Of a DNA stretch of 64,000 nt, positions 12,365 through 23,479 are shown piece by piece (position 1 is the first letter of the stretch; every line of letters starts with the position of its first letter). The notes under the pieces are model-generated. The model had not been told where the DNA came from. It made no database searches and saw only the letters and a list, made by a program, of their open reading frames with translations. A program made the position numbers and the translations under genes. This DNA is from Marsupella aquatica (lineage: Eukaryota; Marchantiophyta), in the NCBI GenBank assembly GCA_973895155.1, contig OZ316893.1, positions 11,718,001 to 11,782,000 on the forward strand, written 5' to 3'.

Positions 12365-14224
12365 ATGACTGACCTTACGCCGAGGGAAGAAAGAGTGATT
12401 CAACGGGAGAGAGCTCGACTGCAGCAGCTCGCCGGGTGGCATGATACACAGCGACTGAGAGGGGCAGAAAGAGCTGGTAGCTCCGAAACTGGAAGTGGCG
12501 TCGAAGAAGACATACCAGAAGAAGAGTCGGTAAGGAGAAGTGAGTCTCCAACCGACATGGGGGAACCAGAGGCACGGCCAGACGAGAGGCCAGGGACCAG
12601 ATTGAGCCAGCGGTCGCGCATACATTACAAGACATTTCATGGGAGAGGAGATGAGGATCCGGACGAATGGTTGGATGATTTCGAGGGAACCGCTGCAGCA
12701 AATGGAGAATCGGCCATCAAGATGCAGATTCTTCCCGGCCTGTTCAAGGGTGAGGCTAGGCCTTGGTACAGAGCATTAGATGTGGAAGATCAAGCCATCT
12801 GGGATATCTTCAAAACACTCTTTGTTAAGGAGTTTCGACCCATTGGAACTTCAGAACTAGCAGTGCTGAAGTTGGGACAACTTCGGTTCAAGGAGAACAA
12901 ATCCTTCAGGAAGTTCTTGCAACGCTTTCAGAAACTGGTAAGACGTACAAAGACCAATGCATCTGAAGGTATGCAACTTCAATGGTTGGTGAATGTTTTG
13001 CCACAGAAGATGAGTTTTGCAATTAGGAAGGAGAACCCGGAGACTTTAGCCGAAGCAATTAAGGATATTCAATTATACATTAATGCAGATATCACAAGCC
13101 GGAAGAAACAGCTTAAGTCTGAGAGTTCCTCATCAGAGGAGGGATCACCCCATAAGAAAAAAGATAAGAAGAAGAAACATCCCAAGAAGTCTAGAAGTGA
13201 TAAGTCAAGCTCGGATAGTGGGAGTAGCAAGAGTGAGTCATCTTCTAGTTCTGAAGAAGAAAAAACTAGGAAAAGGAAGGGCAGAAGGAGAGGGAAGACG
13301 AAAGTCAAGATGGAGGCTAAGCCACCAGATAACATCGTAGCCCTTACCGAGCAACTTAAGGCTATCATTGCAGAGGTAAAACCAAAGAAGAAGGTAGTAC
13401 AGGAAGATAGCTCTGTATGGTGTGCCTTATGTTATAAAACCGGACACCATAAAGATGCGTGTCCTAAGCTTAATACTAATCATGTTCGGCATGTGGCCGA
13501 GATCAGACCATGTCAGGGAGAAGTAGAGTACTTTTTGGGAGATGCCGCTGATAGTGTTTTCGGCATCAGTGAGACTGGAGCACGAGACCTATCCAACAAA
13601 CCTGCATCTCTGTGGTCAGGGTTAAGGAACAATCCAGGAGAGATGTATCCTCGGATTATTCAGAACCCGTCAGTACCTCCTAGGCCGAATGTGCAAAGAT
13701 TTGCGGCGTGCTATAATTGTGGTCAACCTGGCCATTTTGCTAGAGAATGCCCGAATGCACGCAAACAGGGTGATGGACAACCAGCTCAGCTATGTATGGG
13801 ATGCCGACAGGAAGGTCATATGCTAGGGCAATGTCCTACTTGGTTGGCAGGCCTGGCCGCAAATCATAAGCTTTTGCCGATCTTACCGCCAGGTACTACC
13901 CCCGGAGGAGTTCAAATCAACCACATCGAACTAGGATGGCAAGAGGATGCCGAGGCAGAGTTCGTACCATCTGATGATGAGGCCGAAGCCCTATCAACCT
14001 TCTCAGAGGAGGATTTAGATCATGATTGCTACCGGGTCTCTACTCGATCTACCAGAAGGAAGGAAAGGTGGGATGGGCTGGCCAAAAATAAAGGGAAGGT
14101 TACGGAGGAAAGGATCGACTCTTCGTCAACATCAACAGAAGGAGAAGGGAGGGCTCCGGCAATACAGGTAAGCCATGAGCCCACCAGTGAAACCAATCCT
14201 TCACAAGATAGCGACTTCAAATGA
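12365..14224 (+). CDS. gag: Gypsy Gag polyprotein
   Basis: 619 residues starting at the first ATG after the PBS. The capsid-like Retrotrans_gag region (about residues 95-240) contains GEARPWYRAL and LGQLRFKENKSFRKFLQRFQ. A Ser/Lys-rich basic linker follows (about 245-320). Three CCHC zinc knuckles are visible: CALCYKTGHHKDAC, CYNCGQPGHFAREC and CMGCRQEGHMLGQC. These package element RNA into cytoplasmic virus-like particles. The C-terminal part is acidic. The ORF ends in TGA at 14222-14224. The same frame then stays open for another 1.1 kb into the protease region, so stop readthrough could extend Gag. The N-terminal 90 residues are charged and not recognised. Confidence 0.9.
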   Translation: MTDLTPREERVIQRERARLQQLAGWHDTQRLRGAERAGSSETGSGVEEDIPEEESVRRSESPTDMGEPEARPDERPGTRLSQRSRIHYKTFHGRGDEDPDEWLDDFEGTAAANGESAIKMQILPGLFKGEARPWYRALDVEDQAIWDIFKTLFVKEFRPIGTSELAVLKLGQLRFKENKSFRKFLQRFQKLVRRTKTNASEGMQLQWLVNVLPQKMSFAIRKENPETLAEAIKDIQLYINADITSRKKQLKSESSSSEEGSPHKKKDKKKKHPKKSRSDKSSSDSGSSKSESSSSSEEEKTRKRKGRRRGKTKVKMEAKPPDNIVALTEQLKAIIAEVKPKKKVVQEDSSVWCALCYKTGHHKDACPKLNTNHVRHVAEIRPCQGEVEYFLGDAADSVFGISETGARDLSNKPASLWSGLRNNPGEMYPRIIQNPSVPPRPNVQRFAACYNCGQPGHFARECPNARKQGDGQPAQLCMGCRQEGHMLGQCPTWLAGLAANHKLLPILPPGTTPGGVQINHIELGWQEDAEAEFVPSDDEAEALSTFSEEDLDHDCYRVSTRSTRRKERWDGLAKNKGKVTEERIDSSSTSTEGEGRAPAIQVSHEPTSETNPSQDSDFK

Positions 14225-14236
14225 GATCATCCTAAG

Positions 14237-15352
14237 TTGTTCTACCCCTCTGTTACGGCTAGTGTTAAGGAACAACTAAGAGAATTAGAAACCCTGGAGA
14301 ATACCGAAGCCATTGCCAAGGATGTAAAACGAGCAAAAGCATTGTTTGCTTCGGAAGACCCAACAGTTGTGGAGACTAGCGTGGCAAAACTGGCCGAATC
14401 CAAGACGGAAACACCACCAGAAGAGAAGCCGATTGTTCCCTATGACCTGGCTAAAGATGTACTAGAATCTAGAGTCTCGGCAACAGTAGGTCAACTATTG
14501 AAAAATAGCCCGTACTTCCGGAAGCAATTAAGGAAGGCTATTCTTGGCAAGCCAAGATTACCCAAGGTAGCAACCAGATCCGACGTACTAATGATAGAAG
14601 AAGATCAAGGAGCCCCAGCATTACCATTAATGATTCAAGGAGAATTATTACTACGGGTACCCATCGATGGAGGATCAGGGGTATGTATTATGATTGATTC
14701 AACAGCAAAAGGGTGGGGTCTAACACCGGAGATGACTGGAAGAGTGTTGAACATGGCCAATGGATATCAGGTCGTTCCGACGGGAGTGTTAACCGGCATC
14801 AAGACAGAGATAGGAGGTATCTTCTTTAGCATTAACTATGTAGTAATGAAGCCGGTAAATCCTACGTCATTCCGGCTATTGATTGGTAGGCCATGGCTGT
14901 ACCTAGCCGAGGTAATAGAAGATTGGGGTAAAAAGCAGTTCACTTTCGGGACCCCCTCTATCACGGTATCCTGGGACACTAAGGATGACCGTAGGAAAAG
15001 CATAAGGGAAGTAGATGGGTACGATAGTGGACTGGAGTCAGCCGATGAAGTACGTTGGTTAGAATGCCTCACTAACCTAACCGAAGAAGGTGTCTTTGGA
15101 CCAGAGGTACCCCCCAGCGGATTATGGCAAGAACCAATGGAAGGTGACTTGGAAGAAGAAGACGAAGAGGTCGAGGACTGCTTTACAATAGAATCCACCT
15201 TTTTAGCTGCAATTCCGGAGGAAGTAAAGGATGTAGACCAATTGGATGAAACGGCTAAGTGGGGAGCAGTAGCAGGGACAGTGGATTTTCTGCAGGCGTT
15301 GTGGCAGAGCCGACGGGGTCCACAACGCCATCGATCATCGGCAAGGAATTAA
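14237..15352 (+). CDS. Gypsy protease region, in frame with gag after a TGA
   Basis: This is an open frame continuous with gag except for the TGA at 14222-14224. The start at 14237 is a non-ATG codon, so independent initiation is unlikely; readthrough is the simplest route. An aspartic-protease-like fold is suggested by LLLRVPIDGGSGVCIMI (about residues 134-150) and the later FRLLIGRPWL, which resembles the second conserved retropepsin block. The catalytic triplet reads DGG instead of the usual D-T/S-G. The last third is acidic and overlaps the RT ORF by about 94 nt in another frame, so a minus-1 frameshift or other recoding would be needed to reach RT. Confidence 0.7.
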   Translation: MFYPSVTASVKEQLRELETLENTEAIAKDVKRAKALFASEDPTVVETSVAKLAESKTETPPEEKPIVPYDLAKDVLESRVSATVGQLLKNSPYFRKQLRKAILGKPRLPKVATRSDVLMIEEDQGAPALPLMIQGELLLRVPIDGGSGVCIMIDSTAKGWGLTPEMTGRVLNMANGYQVVPTGVLTGIKTEIGGIFFSINYVVMKPVNPTSFRLLIGRPWLYLAEVIEDWGKKQFTFGTPSITVSWDTKDDRRKSIREVDGYDSGLESADEVRWLECLTNLTEEGVFGPEVPPSGLWQEPMEGDLEEEDEEVEDCFTIESTFLAAIPEEVKDVDQLDETAKWGAVAGTVDFLQALWQSRRGPQRHRSSARN

Positions 15353-18300
15353 ATACCAAGGGATCGGCATACAAGCCGATTACGAGGGCAGAACAAATTG
15401 AGGCCCTATTAGAAGCCGAGAGAGCACAGCGGCCTAACTCTCAGGAGCAAGAAGTGGATGAGATGGACAGACACGATCCAGAGCCAAGGCAGGAAGGGGA
15501 GCCGACCACTAATTCAAAACCGAATAAACCGGTAAGGGGACAATCTATGGACACCAAGGAAGGGACCGACTCGGCTAGTCCAGCCGAGATCCCAGTTTAT
15601 GGAGGTATGAGATTAGAAAGACTGGAAGCCGAACTGGACCCGAATTTGAAGAAGCAGATTAATATGATCCAAGCACGGCAATATCGGAAGCTCGACTTAG
15701 GAGAGGGAAGAGAACTGAACTTAGGGAGAAACCTAGCACCTGAGCTCGAGAAAGAGATCAGTGACTTATTGATTGAATTTCAGGATGTGTTTGCATGGAG
15801 TCACCAAGATCTAAAGGGAGTAGATCCAACACTAGGGGAACATCGAATTGATCTCATGTTAGGAGCCAAATCATTTCGACAACCAATTCGAAGGATGAAC
15901 CCGAAGTATTCCCTGCTGGTCAAAACAGAAATCGACAAACTAGTGGAAGCTGGATTCATCACTCCAGTCCTGCATTCAGACTGGGTGTCTCCAATTGTGA
16001 TAGTTCCGAAGAAAGCTGGACCCGATGGTAAACCCAAGATCCGGGTTTGTCAGGATTACAAGAAGCTGAATGAAGCAACATTAAAAGACCATTTTCCTTT
16101 ACCGTTTACTGATATGGTACTAGACATGGTAGCCAGTCATGAACTATATTCATTCATGGATGGATACTCTGGTTATAACCAAATCAGGATTCGGCAGGAA
16201 GACCAAATCAAGACGGCCTTCATCACGGAATGGGGGATCTATGTCTTCAATCGTATGCCGTTTGGACTCTGCAACGCACCAGCTATGTTCCAACGATTAA
16301 TGGTGAACATTTTTCATGATTACTTGAGAAAGTTCATGGAAATCTTCATTGATGACTTTGCAGTATTCGGGAAGGCATCAAAACATGCTAAATACCTCAG
16401 GAAAACCTTCATGAGATGTAGAGAGGTGGGTCTCAAGTTACACCCAGATAAATGTTTTTTTGCAGTAACCGAGGGGGTGCTACTAGGTCACAAGGTATCA
16501 AGGAAGGGCATTGAGATTGACAAAGGTAAGCTAGCAGTATGGCTAGATATCATGCAACCTAAGAACATAAAGGATGTAAGATCCTTCTTGGGATGCATTG
16601 GTTACTATCGCCGGTTCATCAAGGATTTTGCCAAGCTGGCTTTACCATTAACCAATATGCTCAAGGCAGGAGCAGACTTCGAACCCACACCCGAACGAGT
16701 CACAGCGGTGGTAGAATTGAAGCAGATGTTAGTAGAGGCCCCAGTCATGATAGCACCGGACTGGAACAAAGATTTTCATGTTTTTGTAGATGTCTCGGGC
16801 TTCTGTATTGGCTCAGTACTAAGTCAGTTGGATGAGAAAGGAAGGGACCATCCCATATACTTCGCAAGCCGTCAGCTTGCCGATGCCGAACGGAACTACT
16901 CTACCACGGAAAGAGAAGCATTAGGAGTCATTTATTCTTGTAAAAAGTTTAGGCATTATTTACTAGGGTACAAGGTAATCTTTCATACTGATCATGAAAG
17001 TTTGAAGTACCTAGTCAATAAGCCGGACCTTACAGGCAGAGTAGCAAGATGGATTTTGCTATTACAGGAGTTTGACTATGAGCTGAGGATCAAGCCGGGA
17101 AAGTTACATGCCAATGCCGACTTCTTTTCAAGGATCACAGGTAAACCTGCCACGGATTGCATCGATGATCGATTCCCCGACGAGGAGCTATTCGTTGTGG
17201 AAATAGCTGGTACATGGTACCCTGAGATTTTACAATTTCTCAGCACTTCCAGATTACAGCCAGGATTAAGCCGAGAGCAAGCCGCAGTCTTTGTGCGGAA
17301 GGTCAGACAGTATCAGTGCATTAAAGGCATACTGCACAAGCATGGAATCAACGACACGATTCAAAGATGTTTGGAAAAGAGAGAGGTAAAACGAGTCCTA
17401 CGGGCCATGCATGGAGAGGAGGCCGGAGGACATTTTGCCCCAGTAACCACGTCTAAGAAGATATTAAATGCCGGTTACTGGTGGCCCACCTTGCACAAAG
17501 ATGTCTATCAGTTTATCAAACAATGCGATCCTTGTCAACGAGCGGGAGGACCAAGGGCGTCCACCAGGCATCCACTGCACCCTATTCTACCTTTGGCACC
17601 ATTTGAGAAGTGGGGTATTGATTACATTGGACCTCTGAAACCACTGACCCACCCTCGACGGAACAAGTACATAATCCTGGCTACGGATTATGCAACTAAA
17701 TGGGTAGAGGCCAGACCAACAACGAAGGATGATGCAATTACTACGGCTAGATTCATGTATGAGCAGATCTTCACCAGGTATGGAGCACCCCTAGAATTAG
17801 TTAGTGATAGAGGAACCCATTTTTTGAATGATATAATTAGTCGTTTAAATGAGCAGTATTTAGTTAAACATAGGCCTACTACTCCCTACCATCCAAAGGC
17901 AAACGGGTTGACAGAACGAGCAAACGGAATCATAGGAAAGATATTGAACAAGACAGTAGCTCAGAACAAACTCGATTGGGATGATAAATTGTTTGCTGCT
18001 GTTTTTGCTTACAATCTTGCCTATAAATCCACTACTGGTCATACACCCTTCTTCTTAACCTTTGGACAAGAAGCCCTGGTACCCATGCAACTTGAGATAC
18101 CGACATTTCAAGTTACAATTGAGGAAAGAGCCTCAGCGGAGGAGAGCCTAAAGGAGCGAGAATATAGGTTAGAAGCTTTAGAGGAAGCGAGAATGATTTC
18201 AGCCGAGAGAGTAGAATATAGACAGAATATCATGAAGCAGCAGTATGATAAAAGGTTAAAAGTAGTTAGTATTCATACCGGTGATCTTGTGCTACTTTAT

Positions 18301-18525
18301 GATAGTAGGTATAGTAGGTTTCCAGGAAAGCTTTACACTCGCTGGTTAGGACCCTTTAGAGTAACCATGATGTTCCCCAATGGCTCCGTACAATTGGCCA
18401 ACATTACGGGAGAGGTATATCCAGTTCGCATCCATTATGACCGCCTCAAGAAATACTATATGGACGAAGATGAAGTTGTTCGCGAGGACGCTTCACAATT
18501 AAGTGGGGAGCTATGTGATGCCTAG
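15259..18525 (+). CDS. pol: Gypsy polymerase: reverse transcriptase, RNase H, integrase
   Basis: About 1088 codons, in the minus-1 frame relative to the protease ORF; a TAA lies just upstream at 15256. RT occupies roughly residues 220-430, with SPIVIVPKK, RMPFGLCNAPAMFQRLM and the catalytic FIDD. RNase H follows, with FVDVSGFCIGSVLSQ and TDHESLKYLV. The integrase zinc domain has HGEEAGGH and CDPCQRAGG. The catalytic core has aspartates in GIDYIGP and SDRGTHF and the glutamate in LTERANG. A GPY/F-like RWLGPFRV lies in the C-terminal part; no chromodomain is seen. The product copies element RNA to DNA and inserts it. All catalytic residues are present, so this copy could be functional. Confidence 0.92.
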   Translation: MGSSSRDSGFSAGVVAEPTGSTTPSIIGKELNTKGSAYKPITRAEQIEALLEAERAQRPNSQEQEVDEMDRHDPEPRQEGEPTTNSKPNKPVRGQSMDTKEGTDSASPAEIPVYGGMRLERLEAELDPNLKKQINMIQARQYRKLDLGEGRELNLGRNLAPELEKEISDLLIEFQDVFAWSHQDLKGVDPTLGEHRIDLMLGAKSFRQPIRRMNPKYSLLVKTEIDKLVEAGFITPVLHSDWVSPIVIVPKKAGPDGKPKIRVCQDYKKLNEATLKDHFPLPFTDMVLDMVASHELYSFMDGYSGYNQIRIRQEDQIKTAFITEWGIYVFNRMPFGLCNAPAMFQRLMVNIFHDYLRKFMEIFIDDFAVFGKASKHAKYLRKTFMRCREVGLKLHPDKCFFAVTEGVLLGHKVSRKGIEIDKGKLAVWLDIMQPKNIKDVRSFLGCIGYYRRFIKDFAKLALPLTNMLKAGADFEPTPERVTAVVELKQMLVEAPVMIAPDWNKDFHVFVDVSGFCIGSVLSQLDEKGRDHPIYFASRQLADAERNYSTTEREALGVIYSCKKFRHYLLGYKVIFHTDHESLKYLVNKPDLTGRVARWILLLQEFDYELRIKPGKLHANADFFSRITGKPATDCIDDRFPDEELFVVEIAGTWYPEILQFLSTSRLQPGLSREQAAVFVRKVRQYQCIKGILHKHGINDTIQRCLEKREVKRVLRAMHGEEAGGHFAPVTTSKKILNAGYWWPTLHKDVYQFIKQCDPCQRAGGPRASTRHPLHPILPLAPFEKWGIDYIGPLKPLTHPRRNKYIILATDYATKWVEARPTTKDDAITTARFMYEQIFTRYGAPLELVSDRGTHFLNDIISRLNEQYLVKHRPTTPYHPKANGLTERANGIIGKILNKTVAQNKLDWDDKLFAAVFAYNLAYKSTTGHTPFFLTFGQEALVPMQLEIPTFQVTIEERASAEESLKEREYRLEALEEARMISAERVEYRQNIMKQQYDKRLKVVSIHTGDLVLLYDSRYSRFPGKLYTRWLGPFRVTMMFPNGSVQLANITGEVYPVRIHYDRLKKYYMDEDEVVREDASQLSGELCDA

Positions 18526-18628
18526 ACAAGAATCACTCGGCCGGTTAAGTGGGTAAAGCAGGAAGGCACCCTAGGAACACCTTAGTATAAGGACAAAACA
18601 AGGAAAATATAAACAATTAGGGGCAACC

Positions 18629-21600
18629 ATGGAACCCGGGCAGAGGCCGGAGGTAAGGCTGAGGGTGAAAACCCGATTAGGGTTAGGGCGCGTTAAGCGT
18701 CGGCGGCTAGGAAGGATCAACGGGAAGAAGGACCGGCAGAGGAGAGGGGTAAGGAGCGCTTGCAGGAGATGGTGGCTCATTTGCGAGCACGAACTAGGCA
18801 GACGACTACGGGAGGCCAACTACTGTCAGCTGCTTAGGCAAGCACTCGGGGAGAGAGTTGATACCGACGATCGACCTAAGGAGGGTATGAGCAACGTCAA
18901 TCAAGCGACACATTTCTGGGGATGCCTGTTCGAACGGGCAACTGAGTACATCAAGACTTACGAGGACGAGGAGTCAGAAAGGGCAGCTCGAGAATGGCAG
19001 GAGCTCGCTCGATTGTGGGAGCTGCAGAAGACGGCTTTCTTAGGAGGCGAACTCATCAAGGACGAGTTCCTGTGGACGCCTACTTCCAATCAACTCGACG
19101 ATCTTCTATTTTGCAAAGACAGCGTCGTCGGCATCCGAGAGGCCATCAAGAACTGCAACGACATACACTGGGAATTAAAGGGTAGCACGGAAAGGTGGAC
19201 CCAGGCAACGGTGCTAGGAGAAACCTCCACGGCAGCAGAGATGAAGAGGAAGGGGGCCGTCAACGATGAAGCCACCCCGGCAAAAAGAATGAGGTCGGCG
19301 GCACCAAAGAGGCCAGCCGAGCAGCAGAGCAGGAGGCAGGGAGAAGCCGAAGAGGAGGAGGTCGATCCCATCAAGGCCATTCCAACCAGGGATGACACCT
19401 GGAAGGGCTGGGCGGCAACCCTACCGGTGGAGGTGCAACTACATTTTGCACGGGAGGAGGATGCATGCTTTACGGCCATGCAGACCAAGAAGTACCAAGG
19501 CTTCATGGCCGGATCCGGCTTGGAGGCCTTTGTAAGATTACCATGGCTGAAGCCGGAGGTACCGGAGTCAGACCTATTAGAATTCGTGGGGTCATGGGAA
19601 CCCGAGACCAATTGCACGAGGATATATGGGAAGGATTTCTATCTTACTCCCAAGGTAATTGCCGAAGTGTTTGGCTTGCCGATAGGCAATAAGACCAAAG
19701 TTGATACCAGGAAGACCTTGCCTGACAAGGAGTTCCGGTCGTTCCCCGGGCCATCAACGAAGAATGGCTTCTTTCGGAACACCTGCACCAACCCGCACAT
19801 AGGAGAGATGATCGACTTCTTGCGGGTGACCATGCATTGTAACTTGCCGAGGGCAGAGATCGGCAAGGCACAGGTCTATCTGGCAGAAAGGCCAGACCCA
19901 AGCCGGGACTACAACGGGTACCTCCTCAACCAATTGAAGAAGATCTTAAAGGAGGAGCAGCAGGTAATCAGCATGGGGAGGTGTCGCGGCTTGGCTATCA
20001 CATGCCGCTGTTGTGCCGGTATGCCAGAGGTCATACTTTTGCCCCGGTACTTCCCCTGCAGGTAAGGGCACCCGAGGAAGCTCCAACGCCGAGGCCGTTG
20101 GCTGAGAAGCCTCAACCACCTGTTAGTCCTACGATCGAGCAGGTGTTTAGGCCCAGGAAGGAAGACTTGCCGATGCAGCAACCAGGCATGCAGAGTCTGC
20201 TGAAACTACTGGAGAAAGAAAAGAAATCGGCATCGGCAACAACAACGGCAACGACAACAATGCAGGACACTACTACAGAGGTAGGCCTACACCGGCTCAC
20301 AAGAGAAAACCCCTTTGCTGGAGACAAGGAGAGAATCAGGCCGGAATCCAAGCCAGGTGTTCGAATGTACGTGGGAACCTCAAGCTCCGAATCTGAGGCA
20401 AAATTGCCTGAAGCTCCTACCGACGAAGAGGAGAGGGAGAAGCCGGACGTCCAAGAGGTAGAAGAGGCAGTGGAGGACTGCAGCCATGATAATTCCGGCT
20501 ATGGGTCGGACCATCACGTTCCAGGAGTAAGGACCTGTGGCCGGTTTGTCCCCACACTTCCAAGGGTAGTGCGAGGGGACCCCAACCAGCAGAGTAGCCC
20601 TGAGTCTCCCCCACCAGATGTTGCTCCCCCGAGCTTCGACGGCATAAAACAGACGGTGCAGGAATTTCAGGAGCGAATCAGGCAGGAGGAGGAGGTCGCC
20701 CTGGCTAAGGAAAAGGATTTACCAGGAGGAGATTGGCCGGAGGACATCAGGCGGCTAGCCGAAAAAGGAAGCACACCTCTAGCCACGATTGAAGAGATCC
20801 GCAGGATGGCTTGGGAGCAGAGGCCACGATGGGCGATGCCGATCACTTCTACTTACTCCACCTACGCTAAGAATAGAGCCATGGAGTATGGTGAGATGTG
20901 TGGGGAACTTGCGCTCGGCATCTTTGGAGAGGAGTTGGAGATAGGACCCTTTTTCCATAGGGAGCAGTTGGAGAAGCACCAATTAGAAGAAGCGGTGGCT
21001 TTAGAGAGAAGCAAGAAGGACGAGGTCATTCGGCGGCTTAGGAGGATGGAAGCCGAGATTGAAGATCTAAGGGCGGCCAAGAAAGCCCAAGATGAACTGC
21101 GGATTAAACGACATGAGCTGAACATCATGCAGGGGCAGTTGGACACCGCGCAGGCTGATAATCAGAATATCAAGGATAAACTGACTCAGACGCAGGAAGA
21201 GTTGGCCGACACAATCAAAGAGAGGGAGAAGTGGAAGCAAGAGCTGAAGAATACAGAGGAGGCCCACATAACAGCCAACAGCCGGGCCATGGCGGAGACC
21301 CAAAGAAAGGAATGGGCGTTGAAAGGGGAGCTCGAGAAAATCCGCGGAGCCCTTGAGCAGAAGGAGGTCGAGTTAGGGAAATCCTATCAAGGGATTATGG
21401 CGCTGCAGCAGGAGCTTGCGTCCCTGACGGCCAGCTTCAAGGCCGACCTAAGGGAGAAGGACGAGATGCTCGAACAGACTTACGCCAAGATGAACCAGAT
21501 GGAGTCTGTCATCATTGCAGAGCTCGACAAGGAGCTAAGAGCAACCCAGGAGGAGAGGGCTACCTTGAAGAAGGAATTGGAGGAAGCCCACAGGGAGCAG

Positions 21601-22227
21601 GAGGAGGCCAAAAACGAGCTGGAGGGGGCACGTAAGGACCTGGATGAAACCCAAGAGGAGTTGGAGGAAATCACGAGGAAGATGGAGAACCTACAGCGGC
21701 GGGCCAACAACCAAACAGAGCGGCTGAAGAAACAAGCCGCAGTATTTAAATGCTTAGCTGCAGCAGGTCCATCTCCCGTTGGGACAAACCAGTTACCAGG
21801 GGTGGTAATTGCCGAAGGACAAGCCGCGCCACCTGCACCAGTGCCGGAAGTAAGTGGGAAGGGGAAGGGACCAGCTGCCGAGCCACCAACGAAGAAGAAG
21901 CGGAAACCTTCAGGGTCAAGGAGTAATACGACTTCACAGGCCGTGGTGATCAAGGAGGTAGACCCAGCACCGACCCCAGACAGGGTCACGGCTAAGGATC
22001 CAACTACCCTAGGGGAAGGGGAGGCCGAAGCCGAGGGAGTGACTGAGGCCGAAGCCGTGGGTATTGCCGAGGCCGGTGTCGAGGCTGAAGCCGAAGGTGG
22101 ACCCAGTCAGGCCGATGGAGAGTTGACTCGGTCAAGGGCAGGTAATCTGTCAGTAGGCGGGCCAACGGCAGTGGCTGAGGAGGAAGTGTTGGGGGCGTCC
22201 ATTGAGGATCCACCACCGGTGTCGTGA
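18629..22227 (+). CDS. Extra ORF after integrase: coiled-coil protein with NLS (spliced)
   Basis: Two overlapping ORFs (18629-20065 and 19981-22227) join seamlessly if 19964-20061 is removed as a phase-0 intron, giving about 1166 residues. The N-terminus is very basic. Residues about 290-430 contain GLEAFVRLPWLKPEVPESDLLEFV and YLTPKVIAEVFGLPIGNK, resembling a domain found in plant transposon-associated proteins. A long Glu/Lys/Arg-rich coiled coil follows (genomic about 20980-21740). Then comes a classical NLS-like PTKKKRKPSGS and an Ala/Glu-rich tail with EAEA repeats. No signal peptide or membrane segment is visible, so I see no support for an envelope. A nuclear role is inferred only from the NLS. 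A 103-nt gap from pol suggests a subgenomic or spliced message. Confidence 0.75.
19964..20061 (+). other. Putative 98-nt phase-0 intron in the extra ORF (right copy)
   Basis: CAG|GTAATC donor and CCCCTGCAG|GTAAGG acceptor, identical in layout to 9110-9207. Both ORFs stay open through the region in their own frames, so recoding is an alternative, but splicing gives a codon-exact join. Confidence 0.6.
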
Positions 22228-23139
22228 CGGTGCAAGGGCGCCGTTCCTTTTAGGGAGGGCGGACGTGGAGGGAGGAGGCGTGAGTGGGTAGGGCAGGCGC
22301 GGATCTCCACGTTTAGGATTAGGATCAGAACCAGGAGCGGACCTGACACTTAGCTTAGTGGGATTGCGGTCCCACTGGTAGGAGCAACACTTGTGCTCCT
22401 GCCTTGCTGTACATAGGTAGATTCGGGCAAGTAGATTACTGTTAAGTAGATTAGGCTTACGATGCAAAGAATGGCGGATCCACTACCAGGATAAGTACCT
22501 GGGCAGCGGGGAGCTCAGGGCCTCTTCTTTAGCAAGTTTTTAGTTTGCACCAGCCGGGCTGGGATCAAGTAGTACGAGAAGCTCTCGGTTAGTCATACAG
22601 TGACCCTTGTGTATATTCATGTTTCCTCATGCCTAAGAGCTGAATAGAGTTGGCCTCACGGCTTAGTTCGCAGAACTTGTGTATGAGATGTACTGTTTGT
22701 ATGGCAAGTGCATGGTATGACTCAGTCAGAATGAGTCATTTTGCTATTTGTGTGTCGCATTAACTTGTGTGAAGAGTGCCCACATCAACAGAAGGAAGGA
22801 AAGTAAGCAGGGGAGTGAGAGTTGGATGTGTCGAGCTGAGAGAGGTCTTAGCGGCTTAACCAAGCCTATTGGGGATCATTCCGGCGGCGGAATCCAAACA
22901 TACCTAACAAGAAGACAGGGGAAGACAGGGGAAGGCCTATATTAGGCCGGCTACGTATCTCATGACCCGATGAAGGATCTGTCCAGTATATGTGTGTAAA
23001 ATGTTAATAGTAGTAGTAGAAGGTTAGCAGCGTCCCATGCCGCTAAGCCGCGGAAACGGCCTCGCCAAGCACGAAACCTGCGGGAATCGGCTTGAGCTGG
23101 GGGGTTTCTTGGGTTTAGGGAGCCGTGGGACGCACCACA
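22187..23139 (+). repeat. 3' LTR of the gypsy element
   Basis: Matches 11333-12295 except for two transitions near the right end and one fewer acaggggaag unit. It ends CACCACA at 23139. The left border has the same ambiguity (22187 or about 22281). Confidence 0.7.
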
Positions 23140-23479
23140 TGAACCGACCACCTAAAGGAAGGGAAGGCAAGAAGTTACGAGGAGAGAAGAAACAAACAGT
23201 AGGTAGACACCCAAAACAACATTTACTCTCAATGAGGTCTAAGTAGACGCAGCAACAGGTGAGCAAGCGCAATAGAGAAGATTATAGGATAGCGGGGAAA
23301 AAACAATGACAACAACAAAGGACATCAAATTTGGCAGAAAAGAGGTCACAACAAAAGTAGTAGCAGTCACAAGAGAGTGGACACTTGGAGATTTGTAGAC
23401 GAGCAAAAGTACCGGAAGTGAAAGAATGTCCGTGGAGGGTGTTCAATGGAAGAGGCAGTTTTGGTCTAGATAGGTATGA

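Larger units (their letters stand above)
11333..23139 (+). mobile_element. Complete Ty3/gypsy (Athila/Tat-like) LTR retrotransposon with a third ORF
   Basis: The order is LTR, PBS, gag, protease, RT, RNase H, integrase, extra ORF, LTR, all on the plus strand, about 11.8 kb. RT-RNaseH-integrase order and the absence of a chromodomain fit the non-chromovirus plant gypsy group. The long ORF after integrase recalls Athila/Tat elements, although here it lacks membrane segments. The right flank after the LTR is TGAAC. The left target duplication is lost because the left neighbour shares the LTR. All coding blocks of this copy remain open apart from a stop between gag and protease and a frame change between protease and RT, both of which may be natural. 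Confidence 0.85.
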
